Positions 1 through 12,307 of a stretch of 64,000 nucleotides of DNA are shown here, one piece after another (the stretch's first letter is position 1; each line of letters begins with the position of its first letter). The notes under the pieces were generated by a model, which ran no database searches, was not told the DNA's origin, and saw only the letters and a list, made by a program, of their open reading frames with translations. Source of the stretch: Ceratodon purpureus (taxonomy: Eukaryota; Streptophyta; Bryopsida; Pseudoditrichales; Ditrichaceae); assembly GCA_014871385.1 (NCBI GenBank), contig CM026428.1:4569384-4633383 (forward strand), read 5' to 3'. The translations under genes and the position numbers were made by a program.

Positions 1-2364
1 TGACATCCAGAAAAGCAATCACCTCCGAATCAGCTCCAATCACACACTCCCGGAAGAGAAAGAGCTGATCCACTAGGCGACTATATTCACCCACTACAAT
101 CAATCAACCTACAGACAATGCTTCTAAATCCACAACATGAATAATTCAAGCAGTGAAAAAACGCCTACCAACTTCATGGCTGAAACTCGAAGCAGCAAAA
201 GCTTAAACCCTCGACATCATCAGAGATCGATCATCACATGCTGCACCCTTCAAAAGTTAATCCATTTCCCCTAGAATTAGGGTTTACCATGTCAAAAACA
301 TTTCTCCTAGAAAAATGCTTGCAACCAGAGAGTTGTAACCGATATCAAACTACATACTCGCAGAACTCATCAGCAGCCATGTCATCCATCTCACCACACA
401 GAGATCACAATGCTCACTCCACAAATGCCAATTTACACATAAACCCTAAACCCTAAAAATTAAATCTTACCTTCAAAAACGATTTCCGCCAAACCCAAAT
501 GGAATTTTGTGGAAACCTAATTGAACCCATCTCCTTCATCAACCTGAAATCCATTCCACACCAACCATAGTCAGCTCCGATCGCCATCTTGAGCACAACC
601 CATCTTCCAACATCCACAACAAAACAGTTTCCTGATCATCTCTGATGCTCAAACTGATTACCTTCATCCTTTTTCATGGTTCCTGATTCTTCCTGAGTCA
701 TCCTTCCTCATCCTTAGGCAAATTCAGGCATGATCCTGGGTTCAAGGACTGTATTACACATGTCAATGTACAAAAATCTAACCTAAAACAAGCAAGGAAG
801 AGGGAGATTGTAATCTTTTTAGAGACTGGTCTGATTCAACAGCTCATTGTAAATACTCGAGATCGGTTTTCAGGGGAAGGGTTTTCTAACACTAGACTCT
901 AGTTCTGTTGAAGTTAGAGATGTTGGAGTTAGATGAGAAGTCATTGTGTTTGTGTGAAAATGTGGGTGAATGATTCAGAGTGCTTTTCTTGAGGTTCGTG
1001 TGCTTCAATCAAGTGGGTGAAATGATTTGGAATTGAAAAGTGTGTTTTTGATTGTGATGTAAAGAAAAAGTGATGTGTTGGAGGAGGAAGTGGGTGATAT
1101 TGCAGACAGCTTTAGTGTAAGCTAAAGTGATGTCTAACTACTTGTAGTTCAGGGATATAAAGTTGTAGTTAGTCTACAGGAATGATCTTCTCTACTCTTG
1201 ATAATGAAGAAGACATGTTTCAGTGTGGTTAAAGCGAAAGAAAATCACTCTAACACCTCAGTAACTCAATTGAAAGTCACAAAACCCTCTTAAAACTTCT
1301 ACACTCAAAAACCCTAATGAAGTTGAAAGTCAATCATAGAACTTCATAGTTAGAGTTAACTCCTTGAGCTGTAAGTTTGCAACTACTCGCTGACATTCAC
1401 TATTCTAAGGCCATCAACTTCACTATAAATGCCATAACACCTTTACAAGGCGGATCCTCAAAACCTCTGCAACTACATAAGAAAGTCTCACAAACCTCCA
1501 AAATCCCCTAAAAACCCTACCAATTTCAAAAAGAGTAACTGCAAAAGTCCACGAGTTCCATAAAGACAGCCAATCACTTCACCTCTTTATCAGCTTCCAA
1601 TCCCATCCCACAAATTCACTATTCTAGAACCATCAATTCCAAAAGACAACCATTCCCACAATAACACCCCACCCACTAAAATTGTCTGCATGTCTTTAAA
1701 CCCATCTCAAGATTCACTATTCTAGAACCATCAACTCCAAAAGACAACTGACCCCAAAACAACTAAAATCTGTCTGGAAGCCTCCAAAGACATTTCACTA
1801 TTCTAGAACCATCAACTCCACTGTAAATACCCCTCCAATGTTGTAAAAACTCGTCCAACCCCCATCAAACCCAAATCATCCCAAAGGGACAGACAAACAA
1901 ACAAACACACCCAACCAACCAAACCCAACTCCAGAAATCCAGCAAACTTCCCCCCAGCAAAAAAAGGAATCATCACCACCATCATCCATGCCAGGAAAAC
2001 AGCCAACCTTCACTAGAAAATCACTCCAAAAATGCTTTTTAATTATTTTAATCGTTTTAATTGATTTTTAAATTTAACCCCCAAATTGACCCCCAAATAT
2101 TGTAATACAGACAGTCCCATATCATGAACAGCGCCCTTGCATGATCTGGAACCCCGGCTAAACATAACATGTCCCTACCGACTTGGCCAAGGCCCCCAAA
2201 TTCAGATAAATATTTAAAAATATTTGCAAGCAAGCGCACATTGCAAGCCCCTTCCGCCCACGCTTTCACAAGCAGATGCTTCCCTTACGTCTCATCCCCC
2301 AAATACCATTAAAATACTCCCCCTCCAATGGAGCTACCATATTATTTTTCTAAATAGTTTTGGA
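1..2364. other. Intergenic, no supportable gene
   Basis: AT-rich sequence without any reading frame that looks coding. The only structure I can see is four scattered copies of a motif built on ATTCACTATTCTAGAACC followed by CATCAACTCC, near 1395, 1614, 1712 and 1793, at irregular spacing (about 220, 100 and 80 bp). They look like remnants of a degenerate repeat. A short telomere-like run at 440-457 is listed among the rejected items. Confidence 0.5.
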
Positions 2365-2448
2365 GTTAAATATGGAATTAAATATGGGGTTAAATATGGG
2401 GTTAAATATGGGGTCAAATATGGGGTTAAATATGGGGTCAAATAGGGC
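2365..2448. repeat. 12-bp minisatellite, seven units
   Basis: Seven consecutive 12-bp units of the form GTTAAATATGGG, with T/C and G/A variants, beginning at 2365, 2377, 2389, 2401, 2413, 2425 and 2437. The period is a multiple of three, so short ORFs run through it in several frames. These are products of the repeat, not genes. Confidence 0.85.
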
Positions 2449-5011
2449 GAAGGTTAGATTCCGTGGGAAATGTGTAGATTCTGCGACTGTGGGTAGTGTG
2501 GGAATCTCTCGTAGATTTGCCATATATCCGAATTTGGGGAGTTTGTGGGAAATGGGTTTTTATTTTAATTGGGGTGTGGATTTTTGTGGGTTTTTTTGGG
2601 TTTTTGGAGGATTTGTTGGGTTATGTTGGGTTTTTTTAATGGGGTGTTGTTTGGGCGTGAATTGGGGGTGTTCGGTGAGGGGAGGAAGATCATTATTACA
2701 GTGTCTGCATGAGAGTACATCAGCACTTACGTTGCTGAGTGTGGTGGCGTCACGAAATGAAACGGGTGCAGACTTTCAGTGAACAGACACAATGGCTTAT
2801 CAGAGAGAGTTATCAGAGCCCACACCCGTCACTCTAACTTACCCAAAAACAACATAAGGTAGACTACCTGTTTCCGATCAGGCCCCCATTAACGCAGTGT
2901 AGGTCGACCTATTTTCAACCACAGGCTCACATTATTTTTGAATTCATTTATAAATGGCGACATAGTATAAAGTTCACAAGTGTTTAGTTCCAATTAGAAG
3001 AAAGTTTGATGTTTGGATTTGATATCAAGGAGCACCAATATTGGAATGCTGTTTTTTAATTCTTGGAAATAAATCAGCCTATACATCAAGAATGGGTTGG
3101 AGAGAATCTTCACTTTAAAAATTCATAATAAATTCAATATTGCTCCAAAATTTGTTCAAAAATATATGATCTTCCTCAAATCTTGTTCCTTACGCTCCAA
3201 TATTATTTGCATGTTTGTTACTTCAACGAAAGTATGTTGAATTGCTTAAGGTGATCGGAAACATGTCGTCTACCTGATAGATACACGTCGGCAGTGTCGA
3301 AATTGAGTTTCCATGTCAACTTTGAAACGGGTACCACAAATCATGAAATGACACGTGACACTTATATCAAAAACTGAATTATTTGTAAAAGTGTCGGTTA
3401 ATGGTGTGTGTCACTTGTCACAGGAAAACGTGCAAGATAGCGGAACCATATGTTAAAACCGACACTATCCAACAATTGCGTAGGTAAAGTGTACGTACCT
3501 GGTAGATGATCTCGGTTGGAAGTGCAGCAACGGTTTTGGGCTCCCGCACCGTCAAAATGGTAAAAGAACTGTGGAATAAAGTTACCATTTGCTTTTAAAA
3601 AAATGGTAAAAGAACGCCGTAAAACTGAGGAAGGTGAGGTGCAGCAAACGAGGAGAGATCGAGGCAAATCTCTTGAGGTCCGAGCATCGACAATTACGGT
3701 AGGAATCGGATTATGCACACAACTATTAACGGCTAGATTTGAGGTGGAACAGTCGAGCAAGCAGAACCCACAACCATCATACCCTCTAAAACCAACACCA
3801 TTCACTTGACACGAACATTCGAAAGCACAGAAACTACAGAATTTGTAGATTTTAATCCAGTGACGGTCATGGGAGACCATCCGGTTGCGGGGACCTGAAG
3901 CATTCCGTCGGCACGTTCCTTGAATGACGCAAATGTGTGCATTTCACGATGTTTCCAGAACCTTCGGAACAGTCACAGCATTTGCATTTCACCTTCGGAA
4001 TTCGGACTCATCTATGATCTGATTGGTGGTTATTATGATAATTTAGTTTACTAAGTGGAATATCCTACATAGTGTGCTTTCCAATGTGAGTTAATGTCTC
4101 TTTTTTGACTTGAGATTCTACAATATCTTTTTTGATAGAAAGTGTAGGAGAAATCCAAGACGAATAAAGATGGATGTGTTGAGCAGTGTAAATCCTAGGA
4201 TTTATGGGTTGGTGCTAGGGTGGCCACAAAGAATACATTGGGAGCGAATTTGTGGCTTCATCAAAAAAAATTATGGAGAAGCCCTTTGGCAATCCCTGTT
4301 TTTTTCCCACTGATTTCGGGTATTATGTAGTTTTATGTCACTGGACACCTTAAAAAGTGCAATTTGTTGGGGGAATGATGGTTCCACCCAAGTTTACACG
4401 TTGGGTAATTTTTGGCTTTGACCAATCAATGATTTTAGGACTTTATAGCCAAATATAGATTTATTTATTTTTTAATTTCGCCATTAGGCTCCATTTTGCC
4501 AGTAAAAGAAACACTAGTGTTGAGTGTTTGTAATTGTGTGCTTTAGTGTCTGTTTCGATAAAATATATGGTTTTGTATTTTATTTTTGAATTAATTGATA
4601 AGTTTAGTGTATGGTTGTATATTATAGTGCAAGGTGGGGATGTCCGTAACGGTTGCTTTGGAGTTTTGAACGTATGCAAGTACACAATAGAATTGAATTG
4701 AACTTGTTTCGAGAGATACTATGGTTGAAAGGAAATAATAATAATGGAAGGTCTACTAATTTGTTATAAGTTTTTGGAGTATTGAACATGTGCATTCTTT
4801 GAAGTGGAATGATTACTTCATAGAACAAGTTCTTATTATTTACTTGTATAAGGTAAAGATCACGAATACATGAAAAATTAAGGTTGTATGAGTACATGAG
4901 ATCAATTTACTTCAAACATTACTCCTTCTTTCTATAATACTTCATATTATAAATTTTTACGTATTAATAAATTTCATACAACTTAGAATAAAATATTACA
5001 ATAGATATGCT

Positions 5012-5012
<1 letters not shown>
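2449..5012. other. Intergenic, no supportable gene
   Basis: Only short ORFs with no recognisable family are present. The longest, a Cys-rich minus-strand frame at 3398-3880, has no splice or domain support. A loose inverted repeat (about 24 bp, sharing TGTTTCCGATCA) is found near 2865-2890 and 3248-3275 and may mark an old miniature element. Confidence 0.45.

Positions 5013-5067
<55 letters not shown>
5013..5067. repeat. (AT)n microsatellite
   Basis: An uninterrupted run of about 26 AT dinucleotides. A shorter AT tract lies near 37370-37391. Confidence 0.9.
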
Positions 5068-5071
<4 letters not shown>

Positions 5072-5930
5072 ATACATATATTCAATAAAATAGATAGATA
5101 CTTAAATGTAAATAGAAATAGAAGGAAAGGAAAACAAATAATCAAAAATAATCAAAACAATTCAACAAACAATTAGATTAAAAATCTAACATATACTTCA
5201 AGTTTATATTTCCAAAAAACATTGAACCTCAAAACATTTCTTCAGTGTTTTAAAAATAGAATAAAGTACTAATAATGGCTAATCCATCTACAAATCATTT
5301 TTTTAGGATTAATATATAGAATCATTGGAGTATTTTTATTATTTAATTTAATAAAACATTATAAAATTATTAAAGTATTATTGTTGGCTATTTATTATTA
5401 AATGATAGAATAGAGTTTCCAAGGTGTTATAGGGGTACCATAAGGATTGACAATTTGATCTCAAACTTGAAATTGATTTACTCTATGTAGGTCGTAATTT
5501 TTCACATATTGCAAGTATAATAGTGCAAGAATGAAGTTGTGTCATTTGGATCTTACAACTCCTCAATATTATTCGTGAGCAAGACATGAAAAATATTATT
5601 AGAGATTATTGAAACAATGTATACTTTAGACAAACATTGAAGTGATTTTGAATTAAATTATCTAGAATTGAGAATTGCGTCTAAAGCCTGCATCAACTAC
5701 AATTTATCCATAAGAAACTTTGATAGTTATTGTTGTAAATCTAGATATTAATGTTGACAATCCTAGTTCCAGAGAATATATTTTTCATTGTATTTTAGAA
5801 GAATCATCAATAGTGTTCATTGTATTAAGAGATCAATTGAGCTCTAAAGACATGATGTGGGATGGAGGCTAGTGCAAAAGGTGAAATGATTCTTCGATAT
5901 GTCAAAAGATGAAAATCCATATTCACTTGA

Positions 5931-6445
5931 CACTACCACATATTTGGTATTTTTTGACTTAGAAAATATGACTGAGAATGATTGGTGAGTGCGAGCTGTC
6001 ATATTCTGCAAGGCTAGAATTGTCGGTGGGGGTCACATTCAAAAATATGACTAGAACTGTTGCTTGAGGTCACATTCAAAAATATGACTAGAACTATCGG
6101 TGGAAGTCACATTCAGAATATGACTATCAGTCATCTTTTGGCTGACATGGAATGTGACCCTTTTTTTAGTCATATGATACAACTAAGTAGGATTTTTTTT
6201 CCTTCGGCCCGAGCAGGTCAATGAAAGTCGTTGTCTCCAATGCCAATCAATGCTACCCCTCCAATGCTCATGTCGCACTTAGATTCTACCGTTGTGTACG
6301 ATGGAGACCATATTTATTTATATGATTGGTTGATAATGACTTTATCGTGCGTCACATTCCAAAATCCCACTACGACACATTTTTGGTTTTTATGACTCTG
6401 CGTACTCATAATTACTAGTCATAAGAAAGGCAGTTTCTTGTAGTG
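5931..6445. mobile_element. Short non-autonomous CACTA-like element
   Basis: The element starts CACTACCACATA and ends TTCTTGTAGTG, whose reverse complement is CACTACAAGAA, a classic CACTA (En/Spm) terminus. It is flanked by the 3-bp direct repeat TGA (5928-5930 and 6446-6448), the target-site size of that superfamily. The 515-bp interior has no coding capacity and contains three near-copies of a unit with CACATTCAAAAATATGACTA at about 6030-6120. The terminal match is strong only over the first six bases, so the family call rests on the combination of ends and target-site repeat. Confidence 0.6.
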
Positions 6446-7052
6446 TGATAATCTAAGTAGGTCAATGAAGATTTTTATGGACAATAAGCAATTGGATATT
6501 ATTATATGATGGTCAGTCAAAGATGTTCTACTACCACAAAAAGATGTAATATAATCAAATAATAATGCTAATCAAGCTTCTGTCATTTTTGAAACACATG
6601 AGGTTGGATACAACTATGTAGTTGGTCAAAATGTGTGACTACGGTACTCTACTCTACAAAAAGTAAGGTGTTGACCATTGTTACAATAATGTTAATTGTA
6701 GGAATTGGCAATATCTACAACAAACTTCAACCCAAAGGATACTTTAAGGTATCCATTAGAGTTCTTGTTACAAAACAAGCTACATAAACAATAACAGTTT
6801 GGCAAGAACTAAAATGTTCCAAGTTATTATTTGATTCTAGTACATCTTTTGTATCTTTTTTATATCAATTATATGGATGCTTGCCAAAATTGCATGAAAT
6901 TATTACAAGATTTCAATTTTTTTAAAGTTATCTTCTAAAGAATATTATGAGAAAACTGATAATGTATTTCAATGATGGTGACCAATAACAAATGAGACAA
7001 TTCTTTCATACCATTTTTGAGGTGTTTTAATAACAATTTGAATAATGTTGTA

Positions 7053-7268
7053 CTCCCTCCGTCTCACTAAAAGAGCATGGTTCGGTAAAATAATTTGTCT
7101 CAAAAAAAAAAGTGGTTTTTAAAGTTGGCCAAATTATTTCTAAATTTGGCAATGTGTTTCTAAAATTGGCCACTTATTTCTATTTTGTCCAACTTTTTTC
7201 TAAATTTAGAATTGCCTTTAAATCTGCTATTATTAGAAAACCATGCTCTTTTAGTGAGATGGAGGGAG
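7053..7268. mobile_element. Stowaway-like MITE
   Basis: The 216-bp element begins CTCCCTCCGTCTCACTAAAA and ends with the inverted counterpart (TTTTAGTGAGATGGAGGGAG), flanked by TA on both sides (7051-7052 and 7269-7270). CTCCCTCCGT termini and a TA target site are the hallmark of Stowaway MITEs of the Tc1/mariner superfamily. The arms continue inward through AGAGCATGG, so the element can fold into a hairpin. There is no coding capacity. Confidence 0.9.
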
Positions 7269-8373
7269 TATAAAATTTTGATTGAATGTATTACTACATA
7301 ACTAATATGGCGGAACGTATTGAACAACATAAAAATGAATTGCGCATAGAGACATGCCCTAGTTATGGATACCAATGTTTAGGAATGCCAAATAAATAAT
7401 TTCTTGAAGTTAGTTACAATTTAAGGAATGGTTGTATGTATTGTAGGAAAAAACATTCTATTTGGCACAATGGCAAGTTTGCCCCAATAAAATCTTAAAA
7501 AACAAGAAACTATAAAGACGAGAAATAAAAATAGAGACAATTATCTTTTTATACAATTTTTTCTATTTCTAACCCATTTGAGGTAGTTTTTGGTGATTTT
7601 TTGGTGAAAGAAAATCTACAAATTCATAATGAGAGATGAACTTTATTCTTTCAACAAAAATAAAATCTTCTACCATATGTTGCAAACCTACTATGGTCAT
7701 ATGATATTCATTTGACTTAAAGTCAAGCCACCCATAACCAATCACTTAAGGATTTTAGCATATGAGAATAAGGTATATAATTTGTTTAGGATTTTTCATA
7801 TGTGCAAACATAAGGTTCTTGTCGAATGCAAAAAGTCCCATAATTTTGTTTCCACTATTTTAATAGTTATAATTATTTTGAAGTGAAAATTTGCTCGGAC
7901 CCACAACCATTATTTAGAGTATTGCATAACTGCTCACTGCCGGTGCATATAATTGTGGACAAAGGAAGTTAGAATTTCTTTAACACAAATTGTAAGAACC
8001 ACTAAGAGTGAACTACCTAAGCCTATTTAGAAGCATCCACAAAAAGTAGATAATAGTCATATGAGTCATATGAGTCTGAAATGTGTCCAACCCATGACTA
8101 TTTCTATATACCCTACACGCTGTCGATGGGTTCCTGGTTGGTAATGGGTGGCTTGACCTTATGCCTACTTATGAGAAACAAGCAGTAGCGGCAAGAGAGA
8201 TTGCACATGTGCCTTGACAATAATCGGTTAACAGAGTTGCAATTGCCTCTTATGTTTTCACACTAATCACAAATGCATTGTCTCCACGTCATGCTTCATG
8301 GATGGAAAGGAATTACAGGTGTCCTTCACCAACAAGTCCCCAATACTCTACCATAGAAAGTCCACCAAGTAGG

Positions 8374-8634
8374 CTAACTTACTCCCTGAAATTTGGACTT
8401 CCTCCATGCTCTCTGAAAGCATTCATGTCTTGTCTCAACAATGCACTTTTCTCGTAACGCAAGACACTGTGGGAAACAATAAATGCGCTGCCACTCTTCC
8501 ACAGCTTTCGCCTGCAGCTGCTGCCCCTGTGATGTGAGAAGTGGGTCTAACTCAACAATGTTGCTTGGTGGATTGGCAGGCGAGTTGTTGAACATACTCA
8601 AAACCTGCATTGTCTGTTCCTCCAAACCACGCAC
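8374..8634 (-). pseudogene. Possible coding relic of unknown family
   Basis: An 86-codon minus-strand frame whose composition (Gln/Glu-rich helical segments followed by a Trp/Cys-containing stretch) looks more protein-like than the surrounding ORFs. Upstream on the same strand another frame (Gln- and His-rich, about 8635-8690) would continue it only with a shift, which suggests a decayed gene or exon. I do not recognise the family. A fragment of a transposon-encoded protein is possible but unproven. Confidence 0.25.
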
Positions 8635-11466
8635 ATTTGCTCATGTTGCTGAGGCTGCAGTGTGATATTACTGCCACCCATGCTCTCACCATTGGTCACG
8701 GTTCCGGACTTTTGCAGGGTTCAGGGATTCTGTTGAGTTATTTACTCTAGTAAAAGCTTGGGACTGTAAGCTTTGTTGACTAACGTAGTCGTTCAACATG
8801 TTCGTCTTAAAAAAATTCAGACATCAATGATGAATCTTCAAGGAAATTATTTGATTTGATTTTTAAAATGCGAGTAAAAAAAAAAGATGTCGGTGCATGA
8901 GTTAAACATACATTTGGTGAAACCACCTATGAGCGGGCACCACCCCAAAAGCGTGCACTCAAGATTCTTGCCTTTATAAAGATTTAACCTCCCTTTCATG
9001 TAACTCATGCGTACATAATTAGGGTCCCCGCTTTTAGGTTTCCACTAATAAAATTTATACTTGATAATGTGTGTGCTTTAAGATATCCAAACAATAGCGA
9101 AAGTTCGTCTTTTCATATTCCTTATCCCTGAAAAATAGTAACCCACTCATTTCATCACTCCAAAAATATGGAAATCCTATGTAATAAAAAAATGAATCCT
9201 ATAAAATGTTGAAGCTCTCACACTAAAAAAACCATTACTGTATTTCTGTATAAAATTGAGGTTGTTTCTTTGAGCTTGAGTATAAATGAAAATGCTTTAT
9301 GTGGTCACAATGTTGTTCCACTATATCAAATTATAACATTTTTAACCCCTAATGGGTCATATGACAATGTAGACAAGTTCCTATGATGTCAATTTTTTAA
9401 ATCAATTTTTGAATTTTTGTGTAGATTTAGGGAATTGCAAGAACTTCATAGGAGTGTAATATTTTTTTGCACTATCCATGAGACAAAATATTTATGGTGC
9501 CCAAAGCCGTTTTTTCTACTCCTTCGGCAGCTCAAAATATTTGCTACACCCTTCAACTACCTTTAGGATTTTTTATGCAAGTGACTCAGATGATTGGCTT
9601 TGTGATTATCAAAAAAAGAAATATTATATTCTAGAAGATTTTCATTCTATGAGGAATCAAAGTTTTCTTATACTATTTGGTCAAGTTGCAAAAATCTTTA
9701 TCTTTAACACTCAGAAGATAAAAAATTGTTATTTTTTCATTTAAAAAAAATCAATAATAAATAATTAAATAAAATTTGGCCTCTATATTTGTTTTGTAAT
9801 AAAAATTTGGTTATCAAAAAAATATGATGAGTATTAGCAATAACATAAAACCATATTCCTTTCACAACCTTTATCAGAATACTACACCTTTTTTCTACGT
9901 CTAAAATTTGGTGCACAAGCAACCAACATCATGCATAATGAATATAAAACCTCCAAATTATTTAGTGCAAAATATTTACATAAAAGAGAAGTTAAAATTT
10001 GGTGATATGCTTGGAAAAGAGAATAAAATGAATCGGAAGTTTCAACGATTGAAAACTAAATTTTGAGAAATAATTTTATAAGGTATTTTTTCTATTTTTA
10101 ATCCATGTCAACTGATATTTAGTTTTGTTTTTTGAAAAAACTAAAACTAAAAAATGAAAATTTGGAGAGACGAACTTTAATTTTCCAATTTATTTTAATT
10201 TATTTTTCCCCCCCCAAGGCTGAAGGAATCTGCTATCGTGGTATGCTAATTAGATTCAACACAATGTTGAAACGTAAGTTTGTTGTCACAAGTAAGTGTT
10301 CATCCATACTCTTTGAAAATGTTGTATGCATCATCATGTGGGATTGTGTCAATTTGGGATTTCAAGGAAGTGAAGAATGTCAAATGTTACATGCCCAGTG
10401 CATTCATTCCACGCCCTATCACAAAACACACACAAGCCTAATAATGAAATACACTTAAAAATGATGAACACCAACTTTTACAAAGTACTACATGTACAAT
10501 GCATGAAGGCGGTGCATGAGTCATGACTCAGTTGCACTGCCAGTAACAGTTGAATCATCACTGTACAATTCAAGCTGGCCGGCAATGACATCAAATTCCC
10601 ATTTAATCAAAACACAAAAACTAAAACATCAACAGACATCAACAGACATCAACAAGGACCCCCAACATGTGAACTCAAGAGTACTATTTCCACAGCAATC
10701 CAACCTCCATTTACACACGCCAGTACTCATTTTTTGAACTCAATACAACACGCCCTGGGGCCTGAACAACAAAACCCATGCGCGAGCCACCACCGAAGTT
10801 GACCATTGCAAAGAATCAAAGATGGCAGCCCCGGCCCCATAACCCCAAAAAAGAAGCCGTAAGACTCCGCAATACCCCCATATTTGACCACCTCTAGCTC
10901 CCAATTTCCCAAACATCGCACACCTACTCTACCACCTCATACATAGCCTCATTAAAAATCCACGTCATCACCCAAAAGCTGCCCCCAAAACAGCAAACAG
11001 AAAATGAATATGGTAAACCTTCCAATTCCCCGTTCCCAACCCCAAGTTCCCAAGTTCCCAGAACCACGTTCCCGAGTTTCCAGACCCAGGTTCCCAGAAA
11101 GATTGCGGGAAGGAGCACCGAAAACTGGCGCGCCCGCAATCCAGCGTCACGGTATCGGTAAAGCCCCCCAAATAAAAAAAGTCCTTTCAAAATAAAGCGG
11201 TGGTAAGTGGTAAAGCCGGTAAAAACTAAAGTAACTACCGGTACATTGACGAACGAGAACGCATGCCGTGCGAGGGCCGTTGTCGGTAATGAGCCCCCCC
11301 ACCGGACGATTACAATACCATTTCCCGTGCCTAATTCCGGACGAAGCCGGTCAAATCTGTCGGCATGCCCAGCGCTGCCCGGTAGTAGGGGCAGCCTCGG
11401 TCGCCCCCCAAATTCCAGCAGGAAACGATGGCAAATACGACAAACCCCTTAACCCAACAGTAACCC
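8635..11466. other. Intergenic, no supportable gene
   Basis: AT-rich until about 10.7 kb, then GC content rises. At 11022-11100 there is a short run of degenerate GTTCCCA-type microrepeats. None of the ORFs here shows domain or splice support. Confidence 0.45.
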
Positions 11467-11473
11467 TATAAAT
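11467..11473 (+). promoter_or_regulatory. Candidate TATA box
   Basis: TATAAAT followed by a C-rich stretch sits at the upstream edge of a GC-rich block of about 0.8 kb (about 11,480-12,307, with a GAG triplet run near 12,033-12,056) that leads into the first exon of the PRT6-like gene. It is a plausible core promoter with a long leader, but nothing in the sequence proves the transcription start. Confidence 0.3.
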
Positions 11474-12307
11474 CTACCCCCTCGCTACAGTCCCCCTACC
11501 ACGGGTTTGCCCCCTCCACCTCGCCGGAACGCTCTCCGAAGCAGACATCCACTTTGTCTGTAACCTTGAGGTTCGCGTGGAACCTGAAACCATCACCCGG
11601 GAGGGTGTATTAGGACTGGGAGATTTTGGATGTGGGATGTAGGGAGAGTGTGGATAGTGGCGGGTTTTGGGTGTGGGGTTGGAGACGCGGGGTCTTGAGA
11701 GAGAAGAGAAGCGCAAGTTTTTTGGTCGAGAATGTTTTTTCGGGATGTTTTTTTGGTGATCGCGTCTAAGTCCTTTTTTTTTCGCCTCCTTCGTTGTTTG
11801 GTGATCAGGCCAGTCGGAGGTCGTCAGTGTTAAGGTGACGGGGAAGGTGAAGGTGACGACGGCAAGTGTGGAGCGGCTGACTGGCATTCAGTGCGGTGGT
11901 TAGCGCGTCGACGAGGTTGCTGGTTGATTGGATTCTAGATGAGTTGCGAGGACAGGAGGTTGGTGGTGGCGAGGTGGCGATGGAGATGGAGCTAGGGTTG
12001 GCGACGGGGTGAGGTTAAGGTTGAGGTTGAGGAGGAGGAGGAGGAGGAGGAGCGGGAGGGAGGGGGAGGGTTTGGAGGTGGTGGATCGAAAGAGGACTAT
12101 GGAAGAGGAGGGATGCAAGAGGCTGCGGTGGTGTGAAATCGATAAGACGCACAAGTTGCTGTTGAGAATGCGACGGCAGAACGTGGTAGGCAGGGGTAGG
12201 AGGAGTTACGTCGCGGTTTGTTTAGCTGTAATTTCGTAGTTGCGGTAGCTGTGGTCCGTGGCTGGCTCGCGGGCTCAAGGGACGTGGAAGTGTGAAGCTG
12301 AACCGAG

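Noticed and set aside
440-457. Interstitial telomere-like sequence (TAAACCCTAAACCCTAAA)
   Set aside because: Only about 2.5 units. Such runs are common in plant promoters and introns and do not indicate a chromosome end.
2865-3275. Loose inverted repeat as a miniature transposon
   Set aside because: Arms of about 24 bp with several mismatches and no target-site duplication. Too weak to call.
3398-3880. 160-codon minus-strand ORF, Cys-rich
   Set aside because: No recognisable domain, start context or splice partners, and an overlapping plus-strand ORF covers part of it. The length is within chance for this composition.
11474-11887. 137-codon minus-strand Pro/Ser/Thr-rich ORF
   Set aside because: Lies in the GC-rich leader of the PRT6-like gene, is low-complexity and has no family signature. 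It is probably composition-driven.
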